Shown: positions 1 through 8,845, counted from the first letter of the stretch. The stretch is DNA of 64,000 nt from Streptomyces dangxiongensis (GCF_003675325.1 NZ_CP033073.1:5828001-5892000); one strand, 5' to 3'. Notes: a model not told the origin generated them from the sequence alone. Numbers and translations are program-made.

Positions 1-1
1 G

Positions 2-439
2 GTCGGTTACGCCGACATCGTGCAGTCTGTCGACCGTTCCCGGCTCGTCGCCGCGCTGTCGAGGGAGGCGGTACGGGCGGAGCGCGAGGTGGGCTGCCTC
101 CTCCAGGTCGCGCTCGACGCGGGGGCGGACGGCCGGGGCGAGCGCGGTGGCGTCGGCCCGGACGGAATCGAAGAGTTGGCCGACCTCGTGGCCGCCGCGC
201 CCGGACTGCGGCTCGACGGCCTGATGACCGTCGCTCCGCTCACCGGGGAATACGCGGGACGCGAACAGGCCGCGTTCGCACGGCTCATGGATTTGTCGAC
301 CGACCTGCGCCGGGCCCATCCGGCTGCAACCATGGTGTCGGCAGGGATGAGTGCGGACCTCGAACAGGCCGTGGCCGCCGGGGCGACACATGTACGCGTC
401 GGCAGTGCGGTACTCGGAGTCCGCCCCAGGCTCGGGTAA
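2..439 (+). CDS. YggS/YlmE-family PLP-binding protein, 3' part only
   Basis: The gene enters from the left edge already in frame, so the start and the PLP lysine are missing. The visible 145 codons carry the C-terminal half of the YggS/PROSC alanine-racemase-like barrel: a 'SVDR' motif near the start, '[10 protein letters not shown]' in the middle, and the hallmark '[27 protein letters not shown]' region (broken here: [12 protein letters not shown], then [10 protein letters not shown], then SAVLG) that binds the PLP phosphate. Members of this family buffer PLP and affect amino-acid homeostasis. In actinobacteria and Gram-positives the gene (ylmE) sits just before sepF in the division cluster, as here. 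Family assignment is secure; the cellular role is inferred. Confidence 0.85.
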   Translation, partial: VGYADIVQSVDRSRLVAALSREAVRAEREVGCLLQVALDAGADGRGERGGVGPDGIEELADLVAAAPGLRLDGLMTVAPLTGEYAGREQAAFARLMDLSTDLRRAHPAATMVSAGMSADLEQAVAAGATHVRVGSAVLGVRPRLG

Positions 440-567
440 CGTCGCCAGGAAGTCGGACCACAGCAGAAAATATGGTCAGTGCCCGTCAAGGCGGGCACAA
501 CGACCACGTGGATCGCGGGCATTTGGCAGTCGTCAGTCGATCCACCACAGAGCGGAGGACTCAGAGC

Positions 568-1209
568 ATGGCCGGCGCGATGCGCAAGATGGCGGTCTAC
601 CTCGGCCTCGTGGAGGACGATGGGTACGACGGCCGCGGATTCGACCCCGACGACGACTTCGAGCCCGAGCTGGACCCGGAGCCCGAGCGGGACCACCGAC
701 GGCACGAACCGTCACATCAGCCGCATGGTGCGCATCAGTCCCAAAGGGACGAAGAGGTGCGAATCGCGCAACCGCCCGCGCCGCGCGAGCCGGTGGCCCG
801 TTCGACTTCGCTCGCCGCGGAATCCGGACGCCCGGCGCGGATCGCGCCCGTGGCATCCATCACACAAGAACGTCAGTCCCTGGAGAAGAACGCACCGGTG
901 ATCATGCCCAAGGTCGTGTCGGAACGAGAGCCTTACCGGATCACCACGCTTCACCCGCGGACCTACAACGAGGCCCGTACCATCGGGGAACACTTCCGTG
1001 AGGGCACCCCGGTGATCATGAATCTGACTGAGATGGACGACACAGACGCGAAGCGACTTGTCGACTTTGCGGCAGGTTTGGTGTTTGGTCTTCACGGCAG
1101 CATCGAGCGGGTGACGCAGAAGGTGTTCCTGTTGTCTCCTGCTAACGTCGATGTCACGGCGGAGGACAAGGCCCGCATCGCAGAGGGCGGGTTCTTCAAC
1201 CAGAGCTGA
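568..1209 (+). CDS. sepF: Cell-division protein SepF
   Basis: SepF is a membrane-associated partner of FtsZ that tethers and bundles the Z-ring. The protein is 213 aa. The N-terminus ([18 protein letters not shown]) looks like the short amphipathic membrane-binding helix. An acidic, proline-rich linker runs to about residue 120. The compact SepF domain follows at about 124-195, with '[20 protein letters not shown]' and the '[17 protein letters not shown]' stretch. I chose ATG 568 because GGAGG lies at 554-558, nine bases upstream; the longer open frame from 472 has no such support. It lies between the YggS-family gene and sepG, the standard actinobacterial order. Confidence 0.95.
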   Translation: MAGAMRKMAVYLGLVEDDGYDGRGFDPDDDFEPELDPEPERDHRRHEPSHQPHGAHQSQRDEEVRIAQPPAPREPVARSTSLAAESGRPARIAPVASITQERQSLEKNAPVIMPKVVSEREPYRITTLHPRTYNEARTIGEHFREGTPVIMNLTEMDDTDAKRLVDFAAGLVFGLHGSIERVTQKVFLLSPANVDVTAEDKARIAEGGFFNQS

Positions 1210-1268
1210 GACGCAGGACCGGACCGCAGTACGGAAAGCACGGAGCAGGGGAGAGGGAACCGCAGGCC

Positions 1269-1559
1269 ATGAGCGTGTTCGCGCAGGTGATCTACATCGC
1301 GCTGATGGTGTTCCTCGTCGTGCTCATCTTCCGACTGGTCATGGATTACGTGTTCCAGTTCGCCCGCTCGTGGCAACCCGGCAAGGCGATGGTGGTCGTA
1401 CTGGAGGCCACCTACACTGTCACCGATCCACCGCTGAAGCTTCTGCGGCGGTTCATCCCGCCGCTGCGTCTCGGGGGCGTGGCGCTCGACCTGTCCTTCT
1501 TCGTACTGATGATCATCGTTTACGTCCTCATCTCCATTGCGCAGCACTTCGTGAGATGA
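1269..1559 (+). CDS. sepG: YggT/YlmG family membrane protein SepG
   Basis: A 96-aa integral membrane protein with two hydrophobic segments, roughly residues 3-23 and 70-93, separated by a short basic/aromatic loop that ends in the conserved 'PPLKLLRRFIPPLRLGGVAL'. This is the YggT (YlmG) family signature. In Streptomyces the product of this position has been named SepG and helps localise SsgB and organise the nucleoid at sporulation septation. A purine-rich stretch before the ATG serves as ribosome-binding site. The gene is 59 bp after sepF and 52 bp before divIVA, so co-transcription is likely. Confidence 0.85.
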   Translation: MSVFAQVIYIALMVFLVVLIFRLVMDYVFQFARSWQPGKAMVVVLEATYTVTDPPLKLLRRFIPPLRLGGVALDLSFFVLMIIVYVLISIAQHFVR

Positions 1560-1611
1560 GGATGGACGATACGGTCTTGCCGACTGCCGATGACTACGTT
1601 GAGGTGAAGAG

Positions 1612-2904
1612 ATGCCGTTGACCCCCGAGGACGTGCGGAACAAGCAGTTCACGACCGTCCGCCTCCGAGAAGGCTATGACGAGGACGAGGTCGATGCCTT
1701 CCTCGACGAGGTCGAAGCCGAACTGACCCGTCTGCTCCGCGAGAACGAGGACCTGCGCGCCAAACTGGCCGCGGCCACGCGCGCGGCCGCGCAGAACCAG
1801 CAGAACATGCGCAAGCCTCCGGAGCAGGACCAGCAGCAGCAGGGGATGCCCCAGCAGGGGATGTCCCAGCAGGGGATGCCGCAGCAGGGCATGCCTCAGC
1901 AGGGGATGCCCCAGCAGGGCATGCGAGGTCCCGGCGCACCGGTGCCCGCCGGCATATCGGGCCCGCCGCAGCAGCAGATGGGCGGCCCCATGGGTGGTCC
2001 GCCCCAGTTGCCGAGCGGTGCCCCGCAGCTGCCCGCCGGCCCCGGCGGTCAGGGTGGCCCGCAGGGTCCCGGCCCGATGGGTCAGGGTCCGATGGGTCAG
2101 GGTTCCATGGGTCAGGGCTCCATGGGCCAGGGTTCCATGGGTCAGGGCTCCATGGGCCAGGGTTCCATGGGTCAGGGCTCCATGGGCCAGGGTTCGATGG
2201 GTCAGGGCTCCATGGGACAGGGCCACATGGGTGGTCAGCCGCCCATGCAGCAGCAGATGGGCGGTCCGATGGGCGGCCCCATGGGCGGCCACGGTCAGGG
2301 CCCCGGTGGCGACAGCGCCGCCCGTGTCCTCTCGCTGGCCCAGCAGACCGCTGACCAGGCGATCGCCGAGGCCCGTTCCGAGGCCAACAAGATCGTCGGT
2401 GAGGCCCGCAGCCGCGCCGAGGGTCTGGAGCGGGACGCCCGTGCCAAGGCCGACGCCCTGGAGCGGGACGCGCAGGAGAAGCACCGCGTCGCCATGGGCT
2501 CCCTGGAGTCCGCGCGCGCCACGCTGGAGCGCAAGGTCGAGGACCTGCGCGGCTTCGAGCGCGAGTACCGCACGCGGCTGAAGTCGTACCTCGAGTCGCA
2601 GTTGCGTCAGCTGGAGACCCAGGCCGACGACTCCCTGGCCCCGCCGCGCACTCCGGCCGCCGCGTCCCTGCCGCCGTCCCCGGCGCCCTCCATGGCCCCG
2701 GCCGGCGCGAGCGCCCCGTCCTACGGCGGGAACCAGGGGATGGGCGGCAACCCCGGCCCCTCCGGCCCGTCCTACGGCGGTCAGCAGCAGATGACCCCGG
2801 CCATGACCCAGCCCATGGCCCCGGTCCGCCCGCAGGGTCCGTCCCCGATGGGCCAGGCGCCCTCGCCGATGCGCGGGTTCCTGATCGACGAGGACGACAA
2901 CTGA
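1612..2904 (+). CDS. divIVA: Polar growth determinant DivIVA
   Basis: DivIVA recognises curved membrane and directs tip extension in Streptomyces hyphae. The 430-aa product starts with the conserved '[20 protein letters not shown]' followed by '[20 protein letters not shown]', the membrane-targeting crossed-loop and first coiled coil (about 1-60). Residues 70-230 are a very low-complexity linker of QQGM, MGQGS and MGG repeats. A long second coiled coil follows at about 235-345 ([20 protein letters not shown] onward), then a Pro/Ser/Gly-rich tail ending in '[10 protein letters not shown]'. It is a little longer than I remember for S. coelicolor DivIVA (about 400 aa); the repeat tracts would explain the difference. 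A strong terminator lies 42 bp downstream, so it ends the division-gene transcript. Confidence 0.95.
   Translation: MPLTPEDVRNKQFTTVRLREGYDEDEVDAFLDEVEAELTRLLRENEDLRAKLAAATRAAAQNQQNMRKPPEQDQQQQGMPQQGMSQQGMPQQGMPQQGMPQQGMRGPGAPVPAGISGPPQQQMGGPMGGPPQLPSGAPQLPAGPGGQGGPQGPGPMGQGPMGQGSMGQGSMGQGSMGQGSMGQGSMGQGSMGQGSMGQGSMGQGHMGGQPPMQQQMGGPMGGPMGGHGQGPGGDSAARVLSLAQQTADQAIAEARSEANKIVGEARSRAEGLERDARAKADALERDAQEKHRVAMGSLESARATLERKVEDLRGFEREYRTRLKSYLESQLRQLETQADDSLAPPRTPAAASLPPSPAPSMAPAGASAPSYGGNQGMGGNPGPSGPSYGGQQQMTPAMTQPMAPVRPQGPSPMGQAPSPMRGFLIDEDDN
1837..1926 (+). repeat. Six 15-bp tandem repeats (QQGMP) inside divIVA
   Basis: Six consecutive in-frame 15-bp units of the form CAG-CAG-GGG-ATG-CCC, with small third-position changes, encode [15 protein letters not shown]. 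They start the disordered linker of DivIVA. The near identity at DNA level suggests recent expansion. Confidence 0.9.
2101..2220 (+). repeat. 30-bp tandem repeats (GSMGQ pairs) inside divIVA
   Basis: Three perfect 30-bp copies at 2101-2130, 2131-2160 and 2161-2190 are followed by one copy with two mismatches at 2191-2220. Each encodes [10 protein letters not shown]. The higher-order unit of two pentapeptides shows that duplication happened in 30-bp steps. All changes keep the reading frame, so linker length can vary without disrupting the coiled coils. Confidence 0.92.
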
Positions 2905-2945
2905 GCACCGGGCATTAGTACGACAACGGCGTCGGCAGCGCCCAA

Positions 2946-2987
2946 GGGGCGGGCCCCCGGACTTCGGTCCGGGGGCCCGCCCCTTTT
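2946..2987 (+). terminator. Intrinsic terminator after divIVA
   Basis: A 17-bp perfect GC-rich stem (arms 2946-2962 and 2967-2983) closes on the stable tetraloop TTCG and is followed by TTTT. It stands just after divIVA and reads on the plus strand. Confidence 0.9.
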
Positions 2988-3167
2988 GCGTGGGTCGCCC
3001 GCGTCGGCCGTCGGGGTGCGGGACACCGCGCGGCGGTGACGGGACCGGCCGGCATCCGGGCGGAAGGCCCGGTCCGGTATCCCGACGGGAGCCCACGGCC
3101 CGGCGTCCGGGCGGTAGCCCACGGCCCGGTACCCGGGCGGGAACCTCTGGTCCGGCGATTCACGCGG

Positions 3168-3202
3168 AAGGGCCCGGTCTCCTTGCCGGAGACCGGGCCC
3201 TT
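3168..3202 (-). terminator. Hairpin terminator after ileS
   Basis: A 15-bp perfect stem (3168-3182 with 3188-3202) around a 5-nt loop lies 16 bp past the ileS stop codon. Both flanks carry short A/T pairs (AA and TT) but no long U-run, as is common in Streptomyces. It may also stop plus-strand read-through from divIVA. Confidence 0.75.
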
Positions 3203-3218
3203 CCGTACGCCTGGGCGC

Positions 3219-6200
3219 CTACGCCCGGCGCAGCCGGAACGTCAGGGACAGGCCCTCGTCGGTGAAGGCGTCGCCGTAGGTGCCGTCCGCCTCGCCCTGG
3301 GCGAAGTCGGTCGCGAGGACCTCCTCGGCGATCAGGGCGCTGTGCTCGGACAGTGCGGCGATGACGGCGGGGTCGGTCGAGGTCCACCGCAGGGCGATCC
3401 TGTCGGCCACGTCCAGGCCGCTGTTCTTGCGGGCCTCCTGGATCATCCGGATCGCGTCGCGGGCCAGGCCTGCCTGCCGCAGCTCCTCGGTGATCTCCAG
3501 GTCGAGGGCGACCGTGGCACCGGAGTCGGAGGCCACCGACCAGCCTTCGCGCGGGGTCTCCGTGATGATGACCTCGTCGGGAGCGAGGGTGACCGTCTCC
3601 CCGTCGACCTCCACGGACGCGGTGCCCGCACGCAGCGCGAGGGACAGCGCGGCGGCGTCGGCACCGGCGATCACCCGGGCCACGTCCTGCACCCGCTTGC
3701 CGAACCGCTTGCCCAGCGCCCGGAAGTTGGCCTTGGCGGTCGTGTCGACCAGGCTGCCGCCGACCTCGCTGAGCGAGGCCAGCCCCTCGACGTTCAGCTC
3801 CTCCGTGATCTGCGCGTGCAGCTCCGGGTGGAGGGACTCGAAGCCGGTGGCCGCGATCAGCGCACGGGACAGCGGCTGACGCGTCTTGACGCCCGACTCC
3901 GCGCGCGTGGCGCGGCCCAGCTCCACCAGCCGGCGGACCAGGACCATCTGCCGCGACAGCTCAGGGTCGATCGCGGACAGGTCCGCCTCGGGCCACGGCG
4001 CCAGGTGCACGGACTCGGGCGCGCCCGGCGTGACCGGCGCGACCAGGTCCTGCCACACCCGCTCGGTGATGAACGGCGTGATCGGCGCCATCAGCTTCGT
4101 GACCGTCTCCAGCACCTCGTGCAGGGTGCGCAGCGCGGCCTTGTCGCCCTGCCAGAAGCGGCGGCGCGAACGGCGGACGTACCAGTTGGACAGGTCGTCC
4201 ACGAACGCGGACAGCAGCTTGCCGGCGCGCTGGGTGTCGTACGCCTCCAGCGCCTGGGTCACCTGGTCGGTGAGGGCGTGGAGTTCGGACAGCAGCCAGC
4301 GGTCCAGCACCGGGCGCTCGGCCGGGGCCGGGTCCGCCGCGGAGGGCGCCCAGCCGGACGTGCGGGCGTACAGGGCCTGGAAGGCGACCGTGTTCCAGTA
4401 CGTCAGCAGGGTCTTGCGGACGACTTCCTGGATGGTGTTGTGGCCGACCCGGCGGGCCGCCCACGGGGAACCGCCGGCCGCCATGAACCAGCGCACCGCG
4501 TCCGCGCCGTGCTGGTCCATGAGCGGGATCGGCTGGAGGATGTTGCCCAGGTGCTTGGACATCTTGCGGCCGTCCTCGGCGAGGATGTGGCCCAGGCAGA
4601 CGACGTTCTCGTACGACGACCGGTCGAAGACGAGGGTGCCGACGGCCATCAGCGTGTAGAACCAGCCGCGGGTCTGGTCGATCGCCTCGGAGATGAACTG
4701 CGCCGGATACCGGCTCTCGAACAGTTCCTTGTTCTTGTACGGGTAGCCCCACTGCGCGAACGGCATGGAACCCGAGTCGTACCAGGCGTCGATGACCTCC
4801 GGTACGCGCGTGGCCGTCTTCCCGCAGCCGTCGTGACGGCAGGCGAAGGTGACGTCGTCGATGTACGGCCGGTGCGGGTCCAGGCCCGACTGGTCCGTGC
4901 CGGTCAGCTCGGTCAGCTCCGCGCGGGAGCCCACGCAGGTGAGGTGGTCCTCCTCGCAGCGCCAGATCGGCAGCGGCGTGCCCCAGTAGCGGTTGCGGGA
5001 CAGCGCCCAGTCGATGTTGTTGTTCAGCCAGTCGCCGAAGCGGCCGTGCTTGACCGTGTCCGGGAACCAGTTGGTCTTCTCGTTCTCCTGGATGAGGCGG
5101 TCCTTGATCGCCGTCGTGCGGATGTACCAGGAGGGCTGCGCGTAGTACAGGAGCGCGGTGTGGCAGCGCCAGCAGTGCGGGTAGCTGTGCTCGTACGGCA
5201 GGTGCCTGAAGAGGAGGCCGCGCTGCGCCAGGTCCTCGGTGAGCTTCTCGTCCGCCTTCTTGAAGAAGATGCCGCCGACCAGCGGGACGTCCTCCTCGAA
5301 GGTGCCGTCCGGGCGGACCGGGTTCACGACCGGCAGGCCGTAGGCGCGGCAGACCTTGAGGTCGTCCTCACCGAACGCGGGGGACTGGTGGACCAGGCCC
5401 GTACCGTCCTCGGTCGTCACGTACTCGGCGTTGACCACGTAGTGCGCCGGCTGGGGGCTGTGCCCGTCGGTTCCCTCGCTGACGCTCGGGAACTCCACCA
5501 GCTCGAAGGGGCGCTGGTACGTCCAGCGCTCCATCTCGGCGCCGGTGAAGCTCCGGCCGGTGGCCTCCCAGCCCTCGCCGAGCGCCTTGGCGAGCAGCGG
5601 CTCGGCGACGACGAGCTTCTCCTCGCCGTCGGTGGCGACGACGTAGGTGACCTCCGGATGCGCGGCGACCGCCGTGTTGGACACCAGGGTCCAGGGGGTC
5701 GTCGTCCACACCAGCAGGGCGGCCTCGCCGGCGAGCGGGCCGGAGGTGAGCGGGAAGCGGACGTACACGGAGGGGTCGACGACCGTCTCGTAGCCCTGCG
5801 CCAGCTCGTGGTCGGACAGGCCGGTGCCGCAACGCGGGCACCAGGGGGCGACCCGGTGGTCCTGGACCAGCAGCCCCTTGTTGAAGATCTCCTTCAGCGA
5901 CCACCACACCGACTCGACGTACTCGGGGTCCATGGTCCGGTAGGCGTCGTCCAGGTCGACCCAGTAGCCCATGCGGGTCGTCAGCTCGGCGAAGGCGTCG
6001 GTGTGCCGGGTCACCGACTCGCGGCACCTGGCGTTGAACTCGGCGATGCCGTACGCCTCGATGTCCTGCTTGCCGGAGAAGCCCAGCTCCTTCTCGACGG
6101 CCAGCTCCACCGGCAGGCCGTGACAGTCCCAGCCGGCCTTGCGGCCCACGTGGTAGCCGCGCATGGTGCGGAAGCGGGGGAAGACGTCCTTGAAGACGCG

Positions 6201-6395
6201 GGCCTCGATGTGGTGGGCGCCCGGCATGCCGTTGGCGGTGGGCGGGCCCTCGTAGAACACCCATTCGGGGCGACCCTCGGACTGCTCCAGGCTCTTGGCG
6301 AAGATCTTCTGCTCGCGCCAGAAGTCGAGCACGGCGTGCTCAAGAGTGGGCAGGTCGACCTGTGCGGGCACCTGGCGGTACGTCGGCGCTGTCAT
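3219..6395 (-). CDS. ileS: Isoleucyl-tRNA synthetase (eukaryote-like type, GAHH signature)
   Basis: Charges tRNA-Ile with isoleucine and edits valine. The 1058-aa protein has the full class I layout: Rossmann catalytic core, CP1 editing insert, zinc-type cysteines (CPRC, CWRC), 'DGRKMSKHLGN' as the KMSKS loop, and a long anticodon-binding and C-terminal region. Length and sequence fit the eukaryote-like IleRS2 group common in actinobacteria. At residues 59-62, where E. coli has HIGH after 'GPPxANG', this protein reads G-A-H-H. I chose the ATG at 6395 (MTAPTYRQVP) because GGAGG stands at 6406-6410; an in-frame ATG 18 codons upstream lies inside the leader hairpin. It is the only gene on its transcript. 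Confidence 0.97.
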   Translation of the reverse strand: MTAPTYRQVPAQVDLPTLEHAVLDFWREQKIFAKSLEQSEGRPEWVFYEGPPTANGMPGAHHIEARVFKDVFPRFRTMRGYHVGRKAGWDCHGLPVELAVEKELGFSGKQDIEAYGIAEFNARCRESVTRHTDAFAELTTRMGYWVDLDDAYRTMDPEYVESVWWSLKEIFNKGLLVQDHRVAPWCPRCGTGLSDHELAQGYETVVDPSVYVRFPLTSGPLAGEAALLVWTTTPWTLVSNTAVAAHPEVTYVVATDGEEKLVVAEPLLAKALGEGWEATGRSFTGAEMERWTYQRPFELVEFPSVSEGTDGHSPQPAHYVVNAEYVTTEDGTGLVHQSPAFGEDDLKVCRAYGLPVVNPVRPDGTFEEDVPLVGGIFFKKADEKLTEDLAQRGLLFRHLPYEHSYPHCWRCHTALLYYAQPSWYIRTTAIKDRLIQENEKTNWFPDTVKHGRFGDWLNNNIDWALSRNRYWGTPLPIWRCEEDHLTCVGSRAELTELTGTDQSGLDPHRPYIDDVTFACRHDGCGKTATRVPEVIDAWYDSGSMPFAQWGYPYKNKELFESRYPAQFISEAIDQTRGWFYTLMAVGTLVFDRSSYENVVCLGHILAEDGRKMSKHLGNILQPIPLMDQHGADAVRWFMAAGGSPWAARRVGHNTIQEVVRKTLLTYWNTVAFQALYARTSGWAPSAADPAPAERPVLDRWLLSELHALTDQVTQALEAYDTQRAGKLLSAFVDDLSNWYVRRSRRRFWQGDKAALRTLHEVLETVTKLMAPITPFITERVWQDLVAPVTPGAPESVHLAPWPEADLSAIDPELSRQMVLVRRLVELGRATRAESGVKTRQPLSRALIAATGFESLHPELHAQITEELNVEGLASLSEVGGSLVDTTAKANFRALGKRFGKRVQDVARVIAGADAAALSLALRAGTASVEVDGETVTLAPDEVIITETPREGWSVASDSGATVALDLEITEELRQAGLARDAIRMIQEARKNSGLDVADRIALRWTSTDPAVIAALSEHSALIAEEVLATDFAQGEADGTYGDAFTDEGLSLTFRLRRA

Positions 6396-6399
6396 CTGC

Positions 6400-6651
6400 G
6401 AGCATCCTCCAACGGACTTGCTGCCTTCCGTCGGAGGGACGAGAGCCATCGATCCTGTCTACGCCGTGTGCGGCGCGCTCCCGCGGTACCACCCTCCTTG
6501 GCCCTCCGCCGCGCCCTACGCGCCGGTGGGCCCCCTCATTGGGGTCGCGATACCGGGTCTACTGGCCGCCGCCCTGAGGCTGCGGCTTTCTTCCGGCGGC
6601 TCCGGGGTGATCTTCACGTCGCGCTCGCCCCCGGGCTCACACCGTCCCCGG
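6400..6651 (-). promoter_or_regulatory. Translational T-box riboswitch for ileS (Ile specifier)
   Basis: The ileS leader contains the canonical T-box sequence at 6495-6481 (minus strand AGGGTGGTACCGCGG); its UGGU bulge complements the ACCA end expected of tRNA-Ile. A short stem I spans 6651-6602, closed by CCGGGG/CCCCGG, with the codon ATC (Ile) at 6611-6609 next to the 3' arm as specifier, inside GTGAAGATCACC. Closest to the gene, the Shine-Dalgarno GGAGG (6410-6406) is locked in an 11-bp hairpin: CCTCCGACGGA (6437-6427) pairs with TCCGTTGGAGG (6416-6406), one G-U, 10-nt loop. There is no U-run, so control is probably at translation initiation, as known for actinobacterial ileS leaders. Confidence 0.9.
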
Positions 6652-6999
6652 GTCGCTCTGGGCTGCGTACGCCGCTACTCGTCCCCATCCACGCTTTTCG
6701 CTCCGCCCAGTGTACGGCGCCCCGCGGACAGCGGCGGACCGGTTTTCCGCGCGGTGCGGACGCCCGGCCCGGGCCGGGCCGCGTGACCCGAATGGCGAGG
6801 GGGCGGGCGCAGGTGTCCGCGCGGGCCGGACCGGACGGATTACCGGGCGGGGAGCTGGGCACAACGGATGCAGGCCCGTGGCTCGGGGGGTGCGGGCGGG
6901 CGAATCGGGCGGTGTGCCCCGTTGCCGCGGGACTCAAGTCGATTTATCGTCCCAGCACGATTCGCGAGCAAGATCACAGTATGTGAAGGGGCCGCGGCC
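6652..6999. other. Divergent spacer between ileS leader and the TraR/DksA gene
   Basis: A 348-bp stretch with no convincing gene. On the minus strand TACACT at 6714-6709 is a plausible -10 element for the ileS leader, although I see no good -35. On the plus strand GAAGGGG at 6985-6991 is the ribosome-binding site for the gene that begins at 7000. The middle is very GC-rich with CCCGGCCCGGGCCGGGCC-type self-complementary runs. Confidence 0.4.
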
Positions 7000-8052
7000 A
7001 TGGTGGCGAAGAAGACCGCCGTACAGCAGCCGGCGACCGGCAGGACGGGCCCGGAAGCTGCCACCAGGAGGACGGCTGCGGGGAAGCCGGCAGCCGGTCA
7101 CGCGGCTGTGCGGGAGGAACGGGAAGCGGGGGAGGACGGGGAGGAGGCGCAGGAGCGGGCGGCGGGGAGAGCCGCCGTGAAGAGGACGGGCACGAAGAAG
7201 GCGGCCGTGCGGAAGACGCCCGTGAAGCAGGCCGTCGGAAAGGGAACGGTCGCGAAGGAGACGGCCGGGAAGAAGGCGGCTGTGACGGACGCGGCCGGGA
7301 AGGCCGCGACGCCGAGGAAGCCCACGGCGAGGAGGCCCACGGCGAGGACGGCCACGGAGAGTACGGCCACGGACAAGGCGGCTGCGGACAAGGTCACGGA
7401 CAGGGTGGCCGGGGACAAAGTGGCCACGGACAAGGCGGCCCCCAGGGAGCCGGCGGTGAGGAAGACCGGTGGCGGGCGGGCGGTCCACGAGGACGTCTCC
7501 ACGGAGACGGCCCACAAGAGCACGGCCAAGAAGGCGGGTGCGGCGCGGGCCGCGAAGCAGACGGGAGCCACGACAGTGGTTGCGAAGAAGACCCCTGGCA
7601 CGGTCACGGCGGAACAGAGCCCCCTTCCCAAGGCGCGGGCCGCCGCCGTGGAGCCCGGCGAACTGGCGGTGCGCTCCGGCGAGGACCCCTGGACCCCGGA
7701 AGAGGTCGCGGAGGCCCGCGCGGAGCTGGACTCCGAGGCGGGGCGGCTGCGGACGGAGATCAGCTCGTCGGAGGCGTCCGTCGCCGGTCTGATGCGGGAC
7801 TCCGGGGACGGTGCCGGCGACGACGAGGCCGACACCGGCACCAAGAACATCACGCGCGAGCACGAGATGGCGCTGGCCGCCAACGCGCGGGAGATGCTGG
7901 ACCAGACCGAACGGGCCCTGGAACGGCTGGACGCGGGCACCTACGGCCTGTGCGAGAACTGCGGCAACCCCATCGGCAAGGCACGCATGCAGGCCTTCCC
8001 CCGAGCCACGCTGTGCGTGGAGTGCAAGCAGAAGCAGGAACGCCGCTCCTGA
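7000..8052 (+). CDS. TraR/DksA-type zinc-finger protein with Lys/Ala-rich histone-like tail
   Basis: A 350-aa two-part protein. Residues 1 to about 215 are low-complexity and rich in Lys, Ala, Thr and Arg (KKTAV, KKAAV, ATESTATDKAAADK), like histone H1 or HupS tails, and should be disordered and strongly basic. The C-terminal third has 'WTPEEVAEARAELDSEAGRL', a helical hairpin, and the DksA/TraR zinc finger: CENCGNPIG near 312, then 'FPRATLCVECKQ', giving C-x2-C-x17-C-x2-C. The fold suggests an RNA-polymerase secondary-channel ligand. The acidic tip typical of E. coli DksA is not obvious, so DksA activity is unproven. ATG 7000 has GAAGGGG nine bases upstream; the open frame continues 44 codons further up without a start of comparable quality. 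Confidence 0.8.
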   Translation: MVAKKTAVQQPATGRTGPEAATRRTAAGKPAAGHAAVREEREAGEDGEEAQERAAGRAAVKRTGTKKAAVRKTPVKQAVGKGTVAKETAGKKAAVTDAAGKAATPRKPTARRPTARTATESTATDKAAADKVTDRVAGDKVATDKAAPREPAVRKTGGGRAVHEDVSTETAHKSTAKKAGAARAAKQTGATTVVAKKTPGTVTAEQSPLPKARAAAVEPGELAVRSGEDPWTPEEVAEARAELDSEAGRLRTEISSSEASVAGLMRDSGDGAGDDEADTGTKNITREHEMALAANAREMLDQTERALERLDAGTYGLCENCGNPIGKARMQAFPRATLCVECKQKQERRS

Positions 8053-8119
8053 ACGCCGGCGGCCGTGGGGGTGTGCCGTAGTCTCGTCCACAGTCAGGCA
8101 CCTAGGTTGAGGGACTCAC

Positions 8120-8755
8120 GTGGCAGAGGCGGAGCGCATCATCGGTACGCCGGACACCCCGGACGACGGCGGCGAGCGGACTGCGGCGGCCGGAACGTCC
8201 GCCGGCCCGCGCGCGTCCGGTCCGGCCGGTGCGAGCGAGGGGCCGGCCCCGGTGGGCCGGCGGACCGGCCGCGGGCGCCGGATCGCCGTGCTGTTCGCGG
8301 TGGCCACGTTCGCGTACGCCGTCGACCTGATCAGCAAGATGCTCGTCGTCGCCCGCCTGGAGGGCCACGCGCCGATCCGGGTCGTCGGCGACTGGCTGGA
8401 GCTGCACGCCATCCGCAACCCGGGGGCCGCCTTCGGGTTCGGCGCGGCCTTCACGATCATCTTCACCCTCATCGCCGCCGCCGTGATCCTGGTCATCATC
8501 CGTCTCGCCCGCAAGCTCTACAGCTTCCCCTGGGCCATCGCGCTCGGCCTGCTGCTGGGCGGCGCGCTCGGCAACCTCACCGACCGGATCTTCCGGGCGC
8601 CGGGGATCTTCGAGGGCGAGGTCGTGGACTTCATCGCGCCCCAGGGCTTCGCGGTGTTCAACCTCGCCGACTCGGCGATCGTGTGCGGCGGCATCCTGAT
8701 CGTGCTGCTGTCCTTCCGCGGCCTGGACCCGGACGGCACGGTCCACCAGGACTGA
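8120..8755 (+). CDS. lspA: Lipoprotein signal peptidase (signal peptidase II)
   Basis: Removes the signal peptide from diacylglyceryl-modified prolipoproteins in the membrane. The 211-aa protein has a hydrophilic N-terminal extension of about 50 residues, then four membrane helices. Family blocks are clear: 'NPGAAFGFG', '[13 protein letters not shown]' with the first catalytic Asp, and '[12 protein letters not shown]' with the second. The GTG at 8120 follows TTGAGGGA. The partner enzyme Lgt is at 47811. rluD follows 90 bp downstream on the same strand, the usual lspA-rluD pairing. Confidence 0.95.
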   Translation: MAEAERIIGTPDTPDDGGERTAAAGTSAGPRASGPAGASEGPAPVGRRTGRGRRIAVLFAVATFAYAVDLISKMLVVARLEGHAPIRVVGDWLELHAIRNPGAAFGFGAAFTIIFTLIAAAVILVIIRLARKLYSFPWAIALGLLLGGALGNLTDRIFRAPGIFEGEVVDFIAPQGFAVFNLADSAIVCGGILIVLLSFRGLDPDGTVHQD

Positions 8756-8845
8756 GGCCGCTCACGCCGGTCCGCGGGGCCCGCGGCCGGGAGGTTTTCC
8801 ACAGGCCCGTTCGGTGGCAGGGCACCCGTCCGGCATACTCGACGG

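Noticed and set aside
3020..3165. A small gene between divIVA and ileS ends
   Set aside because: The frames here are made of degenerate GC repeats (GCCCACGGCCCGG) between two terminators, with no ribosome-binding site or coding bias.
6396..6449. An 18-codon N-terminal extension of IleS
   Set aside because: The extra codons lie in the Shine-Dalgarno hairpin of the T-box leader and precede the only good ribosome-binding site.
3036..6986. A 1316-codon open frame on the plus strand opposite ileS
   Set aside because: It is the GC-rich antisense shadow of ileS. Its composition (long R/G/V-rich runs) has no domain, and the minus strand encodes a complete isoleucyl-tRNA synthetase.
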